A model generated the notes under the pieces. That model was not told the DNA's origin. It saw only the letters and a list, made by a program, of their open reading frames with translations, and made no database searches. The position numbers and the translations under genes are program-made. 64,000 nt of DNA from Oscheius tipulae (Eukaryota > Nematoda > Chromadorea > Rhabditida > Rhabditidae), in contig JASJZH010000001.1 of the NCBI GenBank assembly GCA_037178975.1, positions 2,542,001 to 2,606,000 of the forward strand, given 5' to 3'. Of the stretch, positions 13,048 through 23,755 are shown one piece after another (the stretch's first letter is position 1; each line of letters begins with the position of its first letter).

Positions 13048-13150
13048 GGATTTGGAGTAGAGAAACGTAAATTTTTCGTTTTGGATTTGGAGTAGAGAAA
13101 CGTAAATTTTTCGTTTTGGATTTGGAGTAGAGAAACGTAAATTTTTCGTA
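13048..13150. repeat. 35-bp tandem repeat, about three copies
   Basis: Units start at 13048, 13083 and 13118, each beginning GGATTTGGAGTAGAGAAACG. The third copy is slightly truncated. Copies are essentially identical, which points to recent expansion. It sits upstream of the minus-strand zinc-finger gene. Confidence 0.95.
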
Positions 13151-13335
13151 GTAAAAGTTTCTGTCTCTTGTTAGAGATACTGAAGCAAAACACTGAAGAA
13201 AGTCTTTCATTATATGGTCAATCTCTGAGGCGATAAATTTCTGAGTTTACGATATGATTGTGTCTTTTCGAAGTATTAAGATGGCTTAGGGAAAAAGTAT
13301 CCGTCATGGTGATATACTTTGAGTCGTTGAGATTA

Positions 13336-15427
13336 CTAGTGCGGTCTGTCCACCGGGAACTGTAACCGTAGCTGGTTCTCGTTTGCCATGACAATGATTG
13401 TCTCGTTCCTCATGTAGTAGGTGACCAACTCAGCTATATTCACAAAATCACGGTCCTGCGTCTTTACCTAAAATATGTTATTAGCTAGAGACACAGAGAC
13501 AGTCTCACCTTCCCTTCGTGGTCGATCAGCAGTAGATGTTTCTCACTTTGCTGATCGTTCATCCCGGACAAGATGACCTGCCCCTTCTGGTTCTCACTCT
13601 CTCTGAAAACGGTGACAGGTTCACTGAAGTGACTGTAGCTGTTTGTTACAACTCTTGATACGGCAGTGAGACAGAGAGACAGAGACAGAGCGACTAACCT
13701 GATCAAAAACTCTCCAGGCCTTTGCAACCTTTCTACAGCCTCTGATCTGGATAGCAGACCGTGGTACCATCTGTACTGTGCCAGTTCCTGAGCCTTCGGT
13801 CCCAATCGAATCCGGTTACAGCTTAATGGTGTCTGTCCTAAAAAAAAACATTCATTTAAAGTTTTTATCGTAGTTTTAGGACAAAGAACTGTTGTTATCA
13901 CAAAAACCAATAGTTGTGTCACTTTCAGGCTCAACCCAGGTCATGTACGCCGCAGCCGGAGCTCTGACCGACTGAGCCATGTATAGTCTGTTTCCAACGA
14001 ATAGCGACAGTGAGACAATTCTTTAAAGGTTTTCGAAGACGAAAATTGGGTCCCGCCACGATTTGCGCGCTGACAAGATACCAGTTTTCCTAATTCTTAA
14101 GTTGAAAATTAATTTTTGTGTTTTCAGTTTTCTATTCGTAATTTCGACCTCATTTTCGAATTTTGCGTGTGTAAATACCTGCATGACGCCAAACATGGGT
14201 GGAAAACCATGGTTAACAGAGCGCAGGAGAGTCTTCGGCTGGAGAATAGCCGTTCGAAGCTCAGTTCGCCTAAATTTTGGGGGTTTTCACGTAAGGTTTT
14301 TAGATGCCTAGAATATGATAAAACTAACAGAAAAGTAAAAAGATGCTGGGAAAAAGGTGGAAAATTTCATCTTCGGGCGTTCAAACTGAGGTGCCGCTAT
14401 TTGTTGGAAATGGACTATAAGCACGTTCGTGCGGGTTCGACTGAAGCAGTAACAAACTAATCGAAGGCTTACGTTGTGTTTTCGTTGGTGTCGGAACAAC
14501 TGGAGGAGGACCAACAGGCGTCGTGGAGCCAGTATATACTGGCGGAAAGCCTGTGGTTGGTGGAGCTATCGGTGTAGTGGCCTGAGGCGTCGCACTTCCC
14601 GACGCCGTTTCCTCCTCCTTCATCTGCTCCTCGTTGCAAATGTTCATCGCATGCTCCATTATTTGCATTATGTGGTCGGCCTGAAAGGATTCTCACCTAT
14701 ACATTATGTTTGAACAGTCTACCAGCTCGAGTGTTTCCGTTTTAAAGACAGAACATCGTCGTTGATTGCCATCCAGCTTTTTGGCGATAAAGGCAAAGTA
14801 GTCGGTTCCCTCGAGTCGTTCAATGACCGAGGTATACTTCATCGGGACTCGGAGCATCAGATTCCCATTCTTTGCCCTCTCTCGCTCGTCGTCGTGGACC
14901 ACAGCAATGTTCTTGGCACTTATCGTGATGTCGACGTACTTGTTCAGCAATTTTGGCTCTCCCAGGACCTGAAACAGCTACCCGGGAGTATCTGTTTGGA
15001 TCAGGCTCGTAAACACAACACATTTGCAATGACGTGCTAAAAGCTAATCTCCGGATGTGGCTCAGACGGCGATCTCTGTCACTATCACTGTCACTCTTCC
15101 TATACCTACCGAAAACCCTGATAACCTCTTGGAACTAACCAGTGATAAGACAGAATTCGGTGTAGGAGAGTCTTCGCTCCTGGACAGGGCTCCCAGTGAG
15201 TTTATACAGTGGCTGAATCAGAGTTTATACAAAGTTTGTCACCCTAACTCACTTTAAAACGATAGATCTCATGTCAGGAGGCATATAATGGACAGGATGA
15301 AGCACTGGAAAGAAGCCCAGATACTTAATTTGGATTTTATATGGAGTAATGTCCAACTTACAACAACCCGATGCGTGTATCCACCACACCTTAGATCTTT
15401 CTCGCATTCTTCGCGAGTTGTGCTCAT
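13336..15427 (-). CDS. shc-1: Shc-type adaptor (PTB + SH2)
   Basis: Eight exons (15427-15362, 15323-15253, 15212-15140, 14968-14723, 14680-14473, 13837-13699, 13602-13509, 13467-13336) give 342 residues with all phases consistent. The N-terminal half is a PTB domain: GYTHR, then YLGFFPVL, ITISAKNIAVV and the C-terminal helix ADHIMQIMEHAMNIC. A proline/threonine-rich linker follows. The SH2 domain is YRWYHGLLSRSEAVERL, then the phosphotyrosine-binding arginine in GEFLIRES, HLLLIDHEGKVKT, and ENQLRLQFPVDR at the C-terminus. Shc proteins bind activated receptors through either domain; in C. elegans SHC-1 links insulin and JNK signalling. One exon joins the PTB to the linker across an unusually short 42-bp intron. 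The large intron 13838-14472 holds two tRNA-like elements. The ATG follows TTTTCAG directly, suggesting trans-splicing. Confidence 0.88.
13925..13985 (-). other. Degenerate tRNA-like element in a Shc intron
   Basis: On the minus strand it reads CATGGCTCAGTCGGTCAGAG with a perfect GCTC/GAGC D stem, then CTCCGGCTGCGG, and GGGTTGAGCC as a weak B box. The anticodon arm does not pair. Confidence 0.5.
14205..14275 (+). other. Possible tRNA-like element in a Shc intron
   Basis: Contains TGGTTAACAGAGCGCAGG (A-box-like) and GCCGTTCGAAGCTCAG (B-box-like) about 35 bp apart. The evidence is weaker than for the other copies. Confidence 0.3.
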
Positions 15428-16824
15428 CTGAAAACGTCAAAATAAGACATTTGTACCACAAGTTAGTTCCTTATTAGTCAGAACCCGAAAACGGAAAGGG
15501 AGAGGAAAACAAGGAAGTCGAAGAGGTGTGACTAAGGAGGCTCGTGTAGTTACGCAAAAGGGCGTCGCGGCGTGTCAGCGAAAAGATAAGAGGCGGGAGG
15601 AAACAGCTGAAGATAAATCAACGCGATGAGTCATTGGGAGAGCCATGGAAACGAGAAATAGTGAATGGATCGAGTCAACACTTTAGAAAGGGAGCGGGAG
15701 CCATCTTTTTTTTGTGAAATATGGGACAGAAACTGACGGAAATCTGCATAAACATAAGCTGGTGTGTTCTCTGAACAGCCTATACATAGAAACATCAAAA
15801 AACTTTAACCCTTTTCGATGGGTTGACCCTGAAATAATCAGCAATCCAAAAGCCCATTTGTCGTGTGCCTCACGGCTAACACTTTTGTCTACGGCGGAAA
15901 GGTCTCGGGAGTCGACACCTGAATCATTTCATATTAACGGAATGCGGTCTTTTCTGGTCATACATTCATTTTGACATTTTTCATCTTCTGCAAAGCTGTA
16001 GAGGAGGTCAAAGCCTACAGCTTTGAAAAAAAAAACTTAAATCGAAAAACTTCTTCTTCGACCCGAGAGTCGTGTCTAAAAAGCGACGGAGGGACCAGAC
16101 GATATCAGTAGATCGAAAATGAGCTCTAGGGTGGGAAATATAGACCTTTAGCCTCTAGAATCCAAGAATTGTATCAAAGTACAATAAGCAGGATTGTTGA
16201 GTCAGAAAAGGGAGAAAGAGAGAATGTCTAAAGAATCAGGTGACATTGTTGACTGTACGTTTTCTCGAATAAGCTCTCTTAAAAGAGCAGAAGAGCACGA
16301 GTCTCTGTCTCTCTCTCTCTAAAAGGCGAAGAGTGACTGACTCAACCTGACGCAGACAAATTATACCCCCTCCCTTCATGGATTATAAGCTCGAATGAGT
16401 CATTTGGAAGAGATCTTTGAGTTATTTTGGGGGTTTTCCCATCGGAGTGGTCTCTACTCCCCCTTGCATGTCTACTGTCTGTAGAAGACGAGAGTGAGAG
16501 TAAGTGTCTCAAATAGGAAAAACTTTATAAAAAAAAAATATCGTAGCTCTCTCCTCAAAAGGAGAAAATACCAAAATTTATCAGCAAAGACCTTGGAGCC
16601 GTCGCTCTCAGTATTAACCTTAGTTTTGAGGTAATAAACCTGAATATGAGGCTAATAAGCCGGCAACTCATTTCAAAGCGTGCGCCGAGACAGTGCGGGC
16701 GCGACAAAAGAGAAGGGAGTCAGTTCTTTTGCGAGCTTCCCTGTGCTCGGCTAATAAAAAAAGGAGTGAAAATTCGGCACTTAAACCTTTATTTGATCGC
16801 CAAATCCCGCCACAATCAATGGCA
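15428..16824. other. Intergenic region Shc / ADP-ATP translocase
   Basis: About 1.4 kb with no supportable exon. A hairpin-type repeat, TTCTGCAAAGCTGTAGAGG with an inverted partner, lies at 15986-16025. Purine-rich tracts and several AATAAA-like signals follow. It is the promoter side of Shc and the 3' side of the translocase gene. Confidence 0.4.
15986..16025. repeat. Short hairpin repeat (CTACAACTTTGCAGA family)
   Basis: TTCTGCAAAGCTGTAG is followed after a short loop by CCTACAGCTTTG, its inverted partner. Related hairpins occur at 2148-2180, 18911-18949, 20394-20437 and 46500-46546. Confidence 0.6.
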
Positions 16825-18067
16825 TCACAGGAACTTTTGGATTTCTTCATAGACGGCGAGGACGAGAGCGCCGCCAGTGCCGCGGAACACGTTCGAAAGG
16901 GCTCCCTTGAACATGGCGCCGATTCCCTCGTTCCTGATGATCTTCTGGGCGCAGTCGAGGGTGTTCTTGTAGAGGACGTCCTTCCTGCCAGACTGCATCA
17001 TCATGCGGCGACGCACCGTGTCCCACGGGTAGCTGAGCACTCCGGAGGCGACTGTCACGATCTAAAAACTTGATTAGATGGAAGAATACGGAGGGAAATA
17101 CCTGAGCGATGCCCCAAGCAGCGAAGAAGTTGAGCTTCTTGTTGTCCTTAGTGAAGACGTGCTTGGCCGTGTCGAACATTCCAAAGTAGGCAGCACGGTA
17201 GATGATGATGCCCTGGACGGAGACGAAAAATCCACGATAGAGTCCAATCGGTCCGTCAGATTTGACGATCTTGACCAGACAGTCGGTCAGTCCCTTGAAC
17301 TCGCGACTGTTGCCTTTTCCAACATCGGCTCCGAGACGCGTACGGGCAAAATCGAGTGGGTAGACGAAGCAGAGCGAGGTGGCTCCAGCAGCTCCTCCAG
17401 AAGCCAAGTTTCCGGCAAAGTACCTCCAGAACTGCTTTTCCTTGTCCAGCCCCTTCTGGAAGATGTTCTTGTAGGTGTCCTTGAAGGCGAAGTTCAGAGC
17501 CTGGGTCGGGAAATAGCGGATGACGTTGGCCAGATTTCCACGCCAGAGAGCCGCAAAACCCTGCTCCTTCGGCACACGGACCAGTACATCGACGATACCC
17601 TTGTAGCGTTTGTCGGCAGGGATGGCCGTCGAGGCGTCCTGGACCTGTAGCAGCAGCTTGACACGTTCGATTGGAGCGACGGCAGTCTTCGAGACGGCAG
17701 CGGCTGTTCCACCAGAGGCCAGATCGATGAGGAACTTCTTGGCGTCGAAGCTCTTCTTGCCCTCAATCTTCTCCTTGATCTTGTCCTTCACGGCTACAGC
17801 CTTGTCCTTTGCGGCAGCAGCTTCCTTAGTAACGACGGCGGCTCCCTGAATGGCAGCAGAGACTCCGACATCCTTGATCTTGTCCTTGGTAGCACAGCCT
17901 AGCTCCTTGACCTTGTCGCCAGCAGCAGTAGCCTTCTCTTTGGCAGCGACTCCCATCTCCTTCATCTTGTCCTTCGCGGCTACAGCTTTGTCCTTCACGG
18001 CTACGGCAGCATCCCTGGTAGCAGCTGTGGCTTCCTTGATGGCAGCAGGAGTCCTCGGGTCGCTCAT
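16825..18067 (-). CDS. ant-1: ADP/ATP translocase with LEA-like N-terminal extension
   Basis: Two exons, 18067-17102 and 17061-16825, give 400 residues. Residues from about 106 on are a complete mitochondrial ADP/ATP carrier: [20 protein letters not shown], three repeats with P-x-[DE]-x-x-[KR] signatures (APIERVK, YPLDFAR, YPWDTVR) and the nucleotide-carrier signature RRRMMM. It exchanges matrix ATP for cytosolic ADP across the inner membrane. The carrier normally has about 300 residues. Here 105 extra residues precede it, rich in A, K, D and E, with a recurring pattern such as [21 protein letters not shown] and KDKIKDVG, like the 11-mer helices of LEA (group 3) proteins. The frame is open upstream to 18184, so the start could be earlier. 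The gene is very close to canonical nematode ANT otherwise, so it is unlikely to be a pseudogene. Confidence 0.9.
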
Positions 18068-18596
18068 CGTTGCCGAATGGGCTCGCTTCTGCTTTTTTGC
18101 TAACTTCGTATTTTTGCAGAAACAATGTTTTCTTAGAAACTCTAAATAATTAGAACTTTTGGAATTCGTCGCTTCTTGAAGCAAGTAGACAACGCTGGAA
18201 AGGAAGCAAAAAGACGGAGAGACAGGTCTCCACTTTCCTAGTCGCTAGATCCCTCACCTGCTCTCATTTCTCCAATCTATTCTTCTCAGACCACATCCTG
18301 ACATTTTCCCATGCCATCCTTTTCCCTCAGGTGCCATCGGTGCCTCTGGCGGGGGCGGCGTGCGTGGTGTTGATGCCTTGTCTCTCTCTCTCTCTCTTTA
18401 CAACAACTCTGATCCCGAGCACATCGATTCCCGCAGCCCTAGAGCAAGCCAATTATGTTTATGTTTACTAGTCTCTTTCTCTCTATTTGTACAATTCCTT
18501 GTCTGGTTTCCCGCCGTCCATTTTCTGAGTCAGCAAACAGCAGACTCCTTTTTTGGAGATTCGTACTTTTGAGAACTTCTTAATTTTCCAGGCAGG
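18068..18596. other. Divergent intergenic region
   Basis: About 530 bp between the minus-strand ADP/ATP carrier and the plus-strand four-helix protein. A TCTCTCTCTC run lies near 18380, and the rest is C/T-rich. No exon is supported; it probably contains both promoters. Confidence 0.4.
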
Positions 18597-19888
18597 ATGG
18601 CACCGGCCTATGTGCCGTGCTCCAGTTTGAAGGTTGGTTCAGAATATATGATCTGTGAACTTGTTCCTAACCAATGTTTCTACGTTTCCAATCAGCACGA
18701 GACTGTAATACTAATGTGATTGTCAAGCGCTCACTGACATTAGTTGACGCGCCATTTTCGGCCTCAAAAACTGATTTTTCGATTTGGCCATTCTCTGCAA
18801 AAGTTGTAGAGCAGATCGAATTGTTGAAGTTAGTAAAACATCAAAACTTTCCAAATCCACTTCTTGCCCCGTTCAGGTCACAATTTTCGGACAAAAACTT
18901 ATTTTCAAGTTCTGCAAAGTTGTAGAGAGAAACAAATTCTACAACTTCTTACCCCTCAGGGGTTGACTTCTATTTGTACATTTACCTTCCGAGAACAGCC
19001 AAGTTGTGCGTGAATCTAAATAACGTCAATTTTGATTGTGAGACTAACACGCGTTACACCAGCTATCTTTCGGCATAGTTTTAAACTCCAAACAACTGTT
19101 GTTTCCAGTTAAAAGAACCCGAAACTTTAGGTGGCCGGACTGGTAGTGGCAGTAGTCGAGGTCCTGCTCTGTTTCGTCGCCGTCTACGGTCTCTGTCGGA
19201 ACTTTCATCTCTTCGGCTCTTCGTACTTCTTTTGGTTTGTAGTTGGTAAAATTCTCATTTGATCTGGGAATAGAAAAAAAACTTCCAGGCATACTGTCAG
19301 TGATAGTCATCCTCTTGGCTATTGCTCTCCTTCTCTACGCCATCTATCGAGAGAAGCCGAGATGGCTCATTCCACACATCAGCGCCCAGATCTTCCTCAT
19401 TCTCTTTCTCATCATTGTGGCCATCGTCGTGGCGATACTCTTGATCTTTGGGGCGTACAGGGGAATAAGAAATCTGCTGGGAGTTTCGAACTACTACATG
19501 AGCGATGACTGTGAGTTACTGTCTCTCAGTCTATCTGTCCTTTTGTCCCTCTGTCCCTCTTCTTTCTGTTTCTCTGTCCGAACCTAGACATCCTTTTCAG
19601 CCACCTTCTTGATGGGCATCATGATCATCGTCATCTACCTCATAATCGCCATTCTCGAGTGCTTCTTCCTCTATATCGTCTGGAATCTTTACAAGTACTC
19701 TTTCCCTTGTCTACCATATGATAATTTTTTTCAGACACTTGCGCAACTACGAGACGATGAGCTACTACGGCGGCGAGGAGAAGAACCTCCAATGGCAGTC
19801 GGCCGGAATTTTGCCAAAGGATAACAAGCACGGCTCGCCGACAATGGGAGACGTCTATCCCTATGGCGAAAAGGACAACATGATCTGA
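18597..19888 (+). CDS. Four-helix nematode membrane protein (unknown)
   Basis: Five exons (18597-18632, 19131-19245, 19289-19510, 19601-19694, 19735-19888) give 206 residues in phase. Four hydrophobic segments are clear: VAGLVVAVVEVLLCFVAVYG, ILSVIVILLAIALLLYAIY, ISAQIFLILFLIIVAIVVAI and LMGIMIIVIYLIIAILECFF. A polar, tyrosine-rich C-terminal tail follows (NYETMSYYGG, GDVYPYGEKD). This tetraspan layout with a Tyr-containing cytosolic tail recalls LAPTM-like and nematode-specific four-helix families, but I do not recognise a named member. Intron 1 is unusually long (498 bp) and contains two hairpin-type repeats near 18795 and 18911. Confidence 0.75.
18911..18949. repeat. Short hairpin repeat in an intron
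   Basis: TCTGCAAAGTTGTAGAG and the inverted TTCTACAACTT flank a short loop. A second, single-arm copy (CTCTGCAAAAGTTGTAGAGC) lies about 110 bp upstream. Confidence 0.6.
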
Positions 19889-19931
19889 GAGACAGGGACC
19901 TTGTGTATAAGTTTTTTTATATTAAAAATTT

Positions 19932-21657
19932 CTATTTGCTGTCCTTTCTTGTCGTCCGATTGAAGAGTACGTCCATGGGAATGAAGACATTCTTGGCATG
20001 TACCTCTCGCTCCCTGGTCAGGATCTTCTTCCGATATCTGTCCACTATGGGTAAAATAAGAGGGGCGATGACTGAATAGACCGGAGTCCAGATGACATGT
20101 TCGGCGAAGATGGCAAAGTTTGAGGGGCTCTCGTAAGTGAATATCTGGAAATTCCACTGTCCCATAGCTTGTCAGAAATTGTAGCCTCTTTTTCCAGTTG
20201 ATAATATGTCTTTACAGCTTAGCAATATCGAACCGGAATCTTTGCGCCATAGACAAAATGTTAGCCACTAGACCATCGAGTGCGGGACGAGCGCCAAATC
20301 CAAACTTGTAGATGAGAACCCTCTACAATCTTACAGGAAACAAAACTTTTATTAACTTTTCGCATACAAGAACGCATTTTTTATCCTTTTGATGCTCTGA
20401 AAAGTTGTAGATTTTGATCTGTTTTACAACTTTGTAGGACGTCGGAAAGTTCAAAAATATGATTTTGGGTAGATATTGATCGTAGCTACACTAAATATGA
20501 GCCCCAACGCGCCGAAACGTTCAGAGATCAAGAAAGATTTGTGGAGCATTTTAATGTTCTTCAAAACTGACTTGTTCTACTATCAAGATCAATAGTATTC
20601 TAAAACATTGCAAACCCCGAAAGTTATGTATTCGATTAGGAAACTAACTGGATAACCGGCGCGCCTAGTATAACAGATAGTGAAAGGAGCTAACTCACAT
20701 GAAGAAAGACGACCACAGAAAAGTTGGTCAAGACGAAAATGATGAAATGGACGTAGAAGATGGGTAGCATGACTATTGTGACTCTTCGGTTCTCCGTCAT
20801 CTGATAGTTCGAGCCCAGACTGTACTTGTAACGCTTGTGGAAGTGACGCTTGTTGATGAGTAGGACCACATGGAATATGGCAATGGCCAGAATCTCGACG
20901 ACTGTATGAATGGAATCGGTTATCTGGAAATTGGGATTGTGTGATTTCGGGTGGTGTAGCTCTTACCATAACTACTCTGTCATTGTTCTTATGAACTATG
21001 CTAAACGCCATGGTTGGTTTCCACCAAGCTACGCCAGGAGCTGCGACAGCCAGAGACGAAAGGATGGTAAATAGCATGCATAAGAGTATGAGGACATACG
21101 CGAGTCTCCGACTCCTGTTTCTCTCATAGGTTCGATGGTAGATGGAGGCTATGATTCTCTCGACTGCCAGTGCAAGGAAGAGACATCCCTGTCCCCAGTC
21201 CATTGCCACGGCAAAGAGGAGCAGTGGAAATGAGAAGGATATGTTCAAAAGTCCGTCACAGTAACCAGTTGAGAAGGAGAATCTGAAGATGAGGGTATGA
21301 AGGAAAAGAGTGACAGTTACAGTGACTCTACCTATAAGTATCCACTGCGTACTGAATTCCATAGGAAACAGATGCCAGAATAGACAGAATCAAATGAAAC
21401 TCGTAGATAAGTTTGGCATTCTGATGAATTTGTAGACGATGTTTCTGACAAGATGTCACGTTGCCCCTTTCAGCTCTTACTGTGTTCATGAAGTGCCAAA
21501 GTACTGTGAAGGGTCCAATCATGCAAAGCACGGTCTTGATGGCACAGAAAAACTTCATAGATGGACTCTTTGCCAGTTTGGACAGCTCAGAACAGATGTA
21601 GACCATTTGTGGATCATTGAGTTCTTCTGAACTCCCAAAAATTCTACCAAATGTCAT
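19932..21657 (-). CDS. Nematode serpentine receptor (SRE/SRA-like chemoreceptor)
   Basis: Four exons, 21657-21332, 21282-20967, 20923-20699 and 20156-19932, give 363 residues in phase. Seven hydrophobic segments can be traced. Motifs fit the nematode chemoreceptor superfamily containing SRE, SRA and SRAB: an ER...YERNR motif after helix 3 (LALAVERIIASIYHRTYERN), a NYQMTENRR loop before helix 5/6, and VYSVIAPLILPIVDRYRKK at the end of helix 7. Such receptors usually act in ciliated sensory neurons. The acceptor of the last exon is the least certain junction; the 542-bp intron before it contains a tRNA-like element and a hairpin repeat. No stop or frameshift is seen, so the gene seems intact. 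Confidence 0.75.
20223..20287 (-). other. Degenerate tRNA-like element in a receptor intron
   Basis: On the minus strand it reads GATGGTCTAGTGGCTAACAT (A box) and TTCCGGTTCGATATTGC (B box) about 35 bp apart. The pairing is incomplete, so it is probably a relic. Confidence 0.5.
20394..20437. repeat. Short hairpin repeat in a receptor intron
   Basis: CTCTGAAAAGTTGTAG is followed by the inverted TTTTACAACTTTGTAGG. Same family as the hairpin at 46500-46546. Confidence 0.55.
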
Positions 21658-22012
21658 ACTTTACCCGAAGTTGGAGTGATAAACATGGAAATCGCAGTCA
21701 TTTAATTGAAATGTGAGAGACAGGTGTGTCTGTCGGAGGTTTATTCGGTTACTGATATGTACTCGGCTGAGGGAAGGAAAAGGCTTGAATACTTTGGACA
21801 GGTGTCGGAATTTGTGAGTGGGTAATCTCTCTCTCTCTCTCCCTGCCCTGCAGTTCGATTTGGAAAAAAGATACCGCTGAAAGCTTGGACTCTAATTGCC
21901 TCCAAACAAACATTTCTTCGCTAAAAGCTTAAAAAAAAACAAGCAATTCGGAAACTTTTCCCAAAACAGCGAAACTTTTGGACAAAAAAGGCACGTCATT
22001 ACTTCCCAGAAA

Positions 22013-22030
22013 AGTATAAAAGGCGAGAAG
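22013..22030 (+). promoter_or_regulatory. TATA-like element of the MSP gene
   Basis: AGTATAAAAGGCGAG lies about 50 bp before the MSP start codon, a spacing that suits a short 5' leader. A GATA core (AAAGATACC) lies near 21868, about 200 bp upstream; GATA factors drive MSP genes in C. elegans. Confidence 0.6.
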
Positions 22031-22067
22031 TTCCTAATGGAAACCATAACATCGTCATCGGATCGCC

Positions 22068-22448
22068 ATGGCCACCGTTCCTCCCGGAGACATCACTACC
22101 CAGCCCTTCTCGAAGATCGTCTTCAATGCTCCCTACGACGACAAGCACACCTACCACATCAAGATTGTCAACTCGTCGGCTCGTCGCATCGGCTGGGCCA
22201 TCAAGACGACGAACTTGAAGCGTCTGGGAGTGGACCCCGCCTGCGGATGCCTTGATCCCAAGGAAGCTACCCTGATGGCCGTCAGCTGCGACGCTTTCGC
22301 CTTTGGACAGGAGGACACGAACAACGACCGCATCACAATCGAGTGGACCAATACTCCGGACGGCGCCGCCAAGCAGTTTCGTCGCGAGTGGTTCCAGGGA
22401 GATGGCATGGTTCGTCGCAAGAACCTCCCTATCGAGTACAACCCCTAG
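22068..22448 (+). CDS. msp: Major sperm protein (MSP)
   Basis: A single exon gives 126 residues, the usual MSP length. The sequence is near-canonical: [20 protein letters not shown], then [20 protein letters not shown], and the C-terminus [20 protein letters not shown] polymerises into the fibres that drive crawling of amoeboid nematode sperm; exported MSP also signals oocyte maturation and sheath contraction through the same immunoglobulin-like fold. Differences from C. elegans are conservative ([20 protein letters not shown]). No intron is present, whereas many MSP genes of other nematodes have one. It lies near other germ-line-type genes. It is the strongest marker that the DNA is from a nematode. 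Confidence 0.97.
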   Translation: MATVPPGDITTQPFSKIVFNAPYDDKHTYHIKIVNSSARRIGWAIKTTNLKRLGVDPACGCLDPKEATLMAVSCDAFAFGQEDTNNDRITIEWTNTPDGAAKQFRREWFQGDGMVRRKNLPIEYNP

Positions 22449-23755
22449 ACATAGGAATAAATGTTAGGGAGCGTGTCTTGTTCTTCTTTCTGGCACACTG
22501 ACAGTTGCTAGCCCTCGACAGTTTCTCTTCTGGCTATCTTCTTGTTCTATGGACTTCGAAGCAGTAGGCTCTCTCCTTATCTTCTCCAGACAGCTTCCAG
22601 TTGGACACTTCTTGTCTTGGTAGCTGCGCTCCCTTCTACAGTTACAGAAGACATTTCTTCTTGTTCTGCAGCTGATTAGGTTACCGGGGAATGGAAACTA
22701 AAAGCAATACAGTTCCACCGAGTAGTCTACTACCAACTAAATGGACAAGAGTGGCCATCATGAACTCGAACTCTGTTAGCCATACAGTCTTACTCGTTTG
22801 GTCGCCAGTAGATTACTCCATGGAATTTGATTAATTCTGGTCTCCGGTAGTTTACTTCATTGCTCTTATAATCATGGAAGAACTGTCAATATGCTTTATG
22901 CTGTCCAGTCGGACAGTCTACCAAAAGATCCACCAGAACATCAGAAAACTGACTATCTTCAAACGTGAGTCTCTACCATACTGACAGTGGCAGCGATATT
23001 GTTGTAACCCGAGAAGAAGTAAAGGTACAACAGTCCAAAGTTTACTCCCAAAAACACGACTATTGCACAATTAGAGTGAAAACACACGTAGAAGAGAGAT
23101 CAGATGTGAATTGTCCTGACAGGAACCTTTTCAAAAACAGGTATGGGTAGAGAGACTGAAAGCTAGATTCAAATGACCACCGATTGCCACGAGAGAAAGT
23201 GGAGAAGAAGAAGCTATAGGTTCAGTTTCTTCGGCACAACGAACTGGCAATAGCGGGACAAGCTTCTTTGTATCGTTGGAAACAATTGGCTGTGCAGATA
23301 AATCCAGTCCAGTTGCATACTCTCGTACTCTTAAGCCGCATTTTGTACTTATGACATGAACTTGACTGTACCAGATCAAATCTCTTATCTTAATAACTTA
23401 ACCTTAGAAACAGTTGATTCTCGTACTTTATGCGTTCCATCAACCTGTTCTGGACTGACTGTGAGTTAGTGCGCAATAACAAAACAAACACTAGGCTCCT
23501 GTACTGAGTGACCCTTTTATCAGCTTAAGCTGATCTAACAGCCTTAGAACAATTGGAGAAAGTCGCTTGACGCCATTAGGTCTCCACCAAACCATCACTT
23601 ATCCCATTAGGAGCGCGAGACTCAATTGTAGCTGGCAGGGGATCACTTTGCCGCCAAAGCCGAGTTAATTTCGGAGATGAGGACGCCCATAAAATCGGGA
23701 GAGGCAATTAGAGAGAAATCTTCATCTGACAAAATGGAACCTCTAACTTTTTTTC
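22449..23755. other. Intergenic region MSP / homeobox
   Basis: About 1.3 kb without a supportable exon. The stretch 22460-22900 is rich in CTGTC- and TCTTCT-like words. Reading frames are short and lack family similarity. Confidence 0.4.

Noticed and set aside
13048-13150. CRISPR-like array
   Set aside because: Direct tandem repeats without spacers in a eukaryotic genome.
17078-17650. Plus-strand frame of 190 codons
   Set aside because: Antisense of the highly conserved ADP/ATP carrier.
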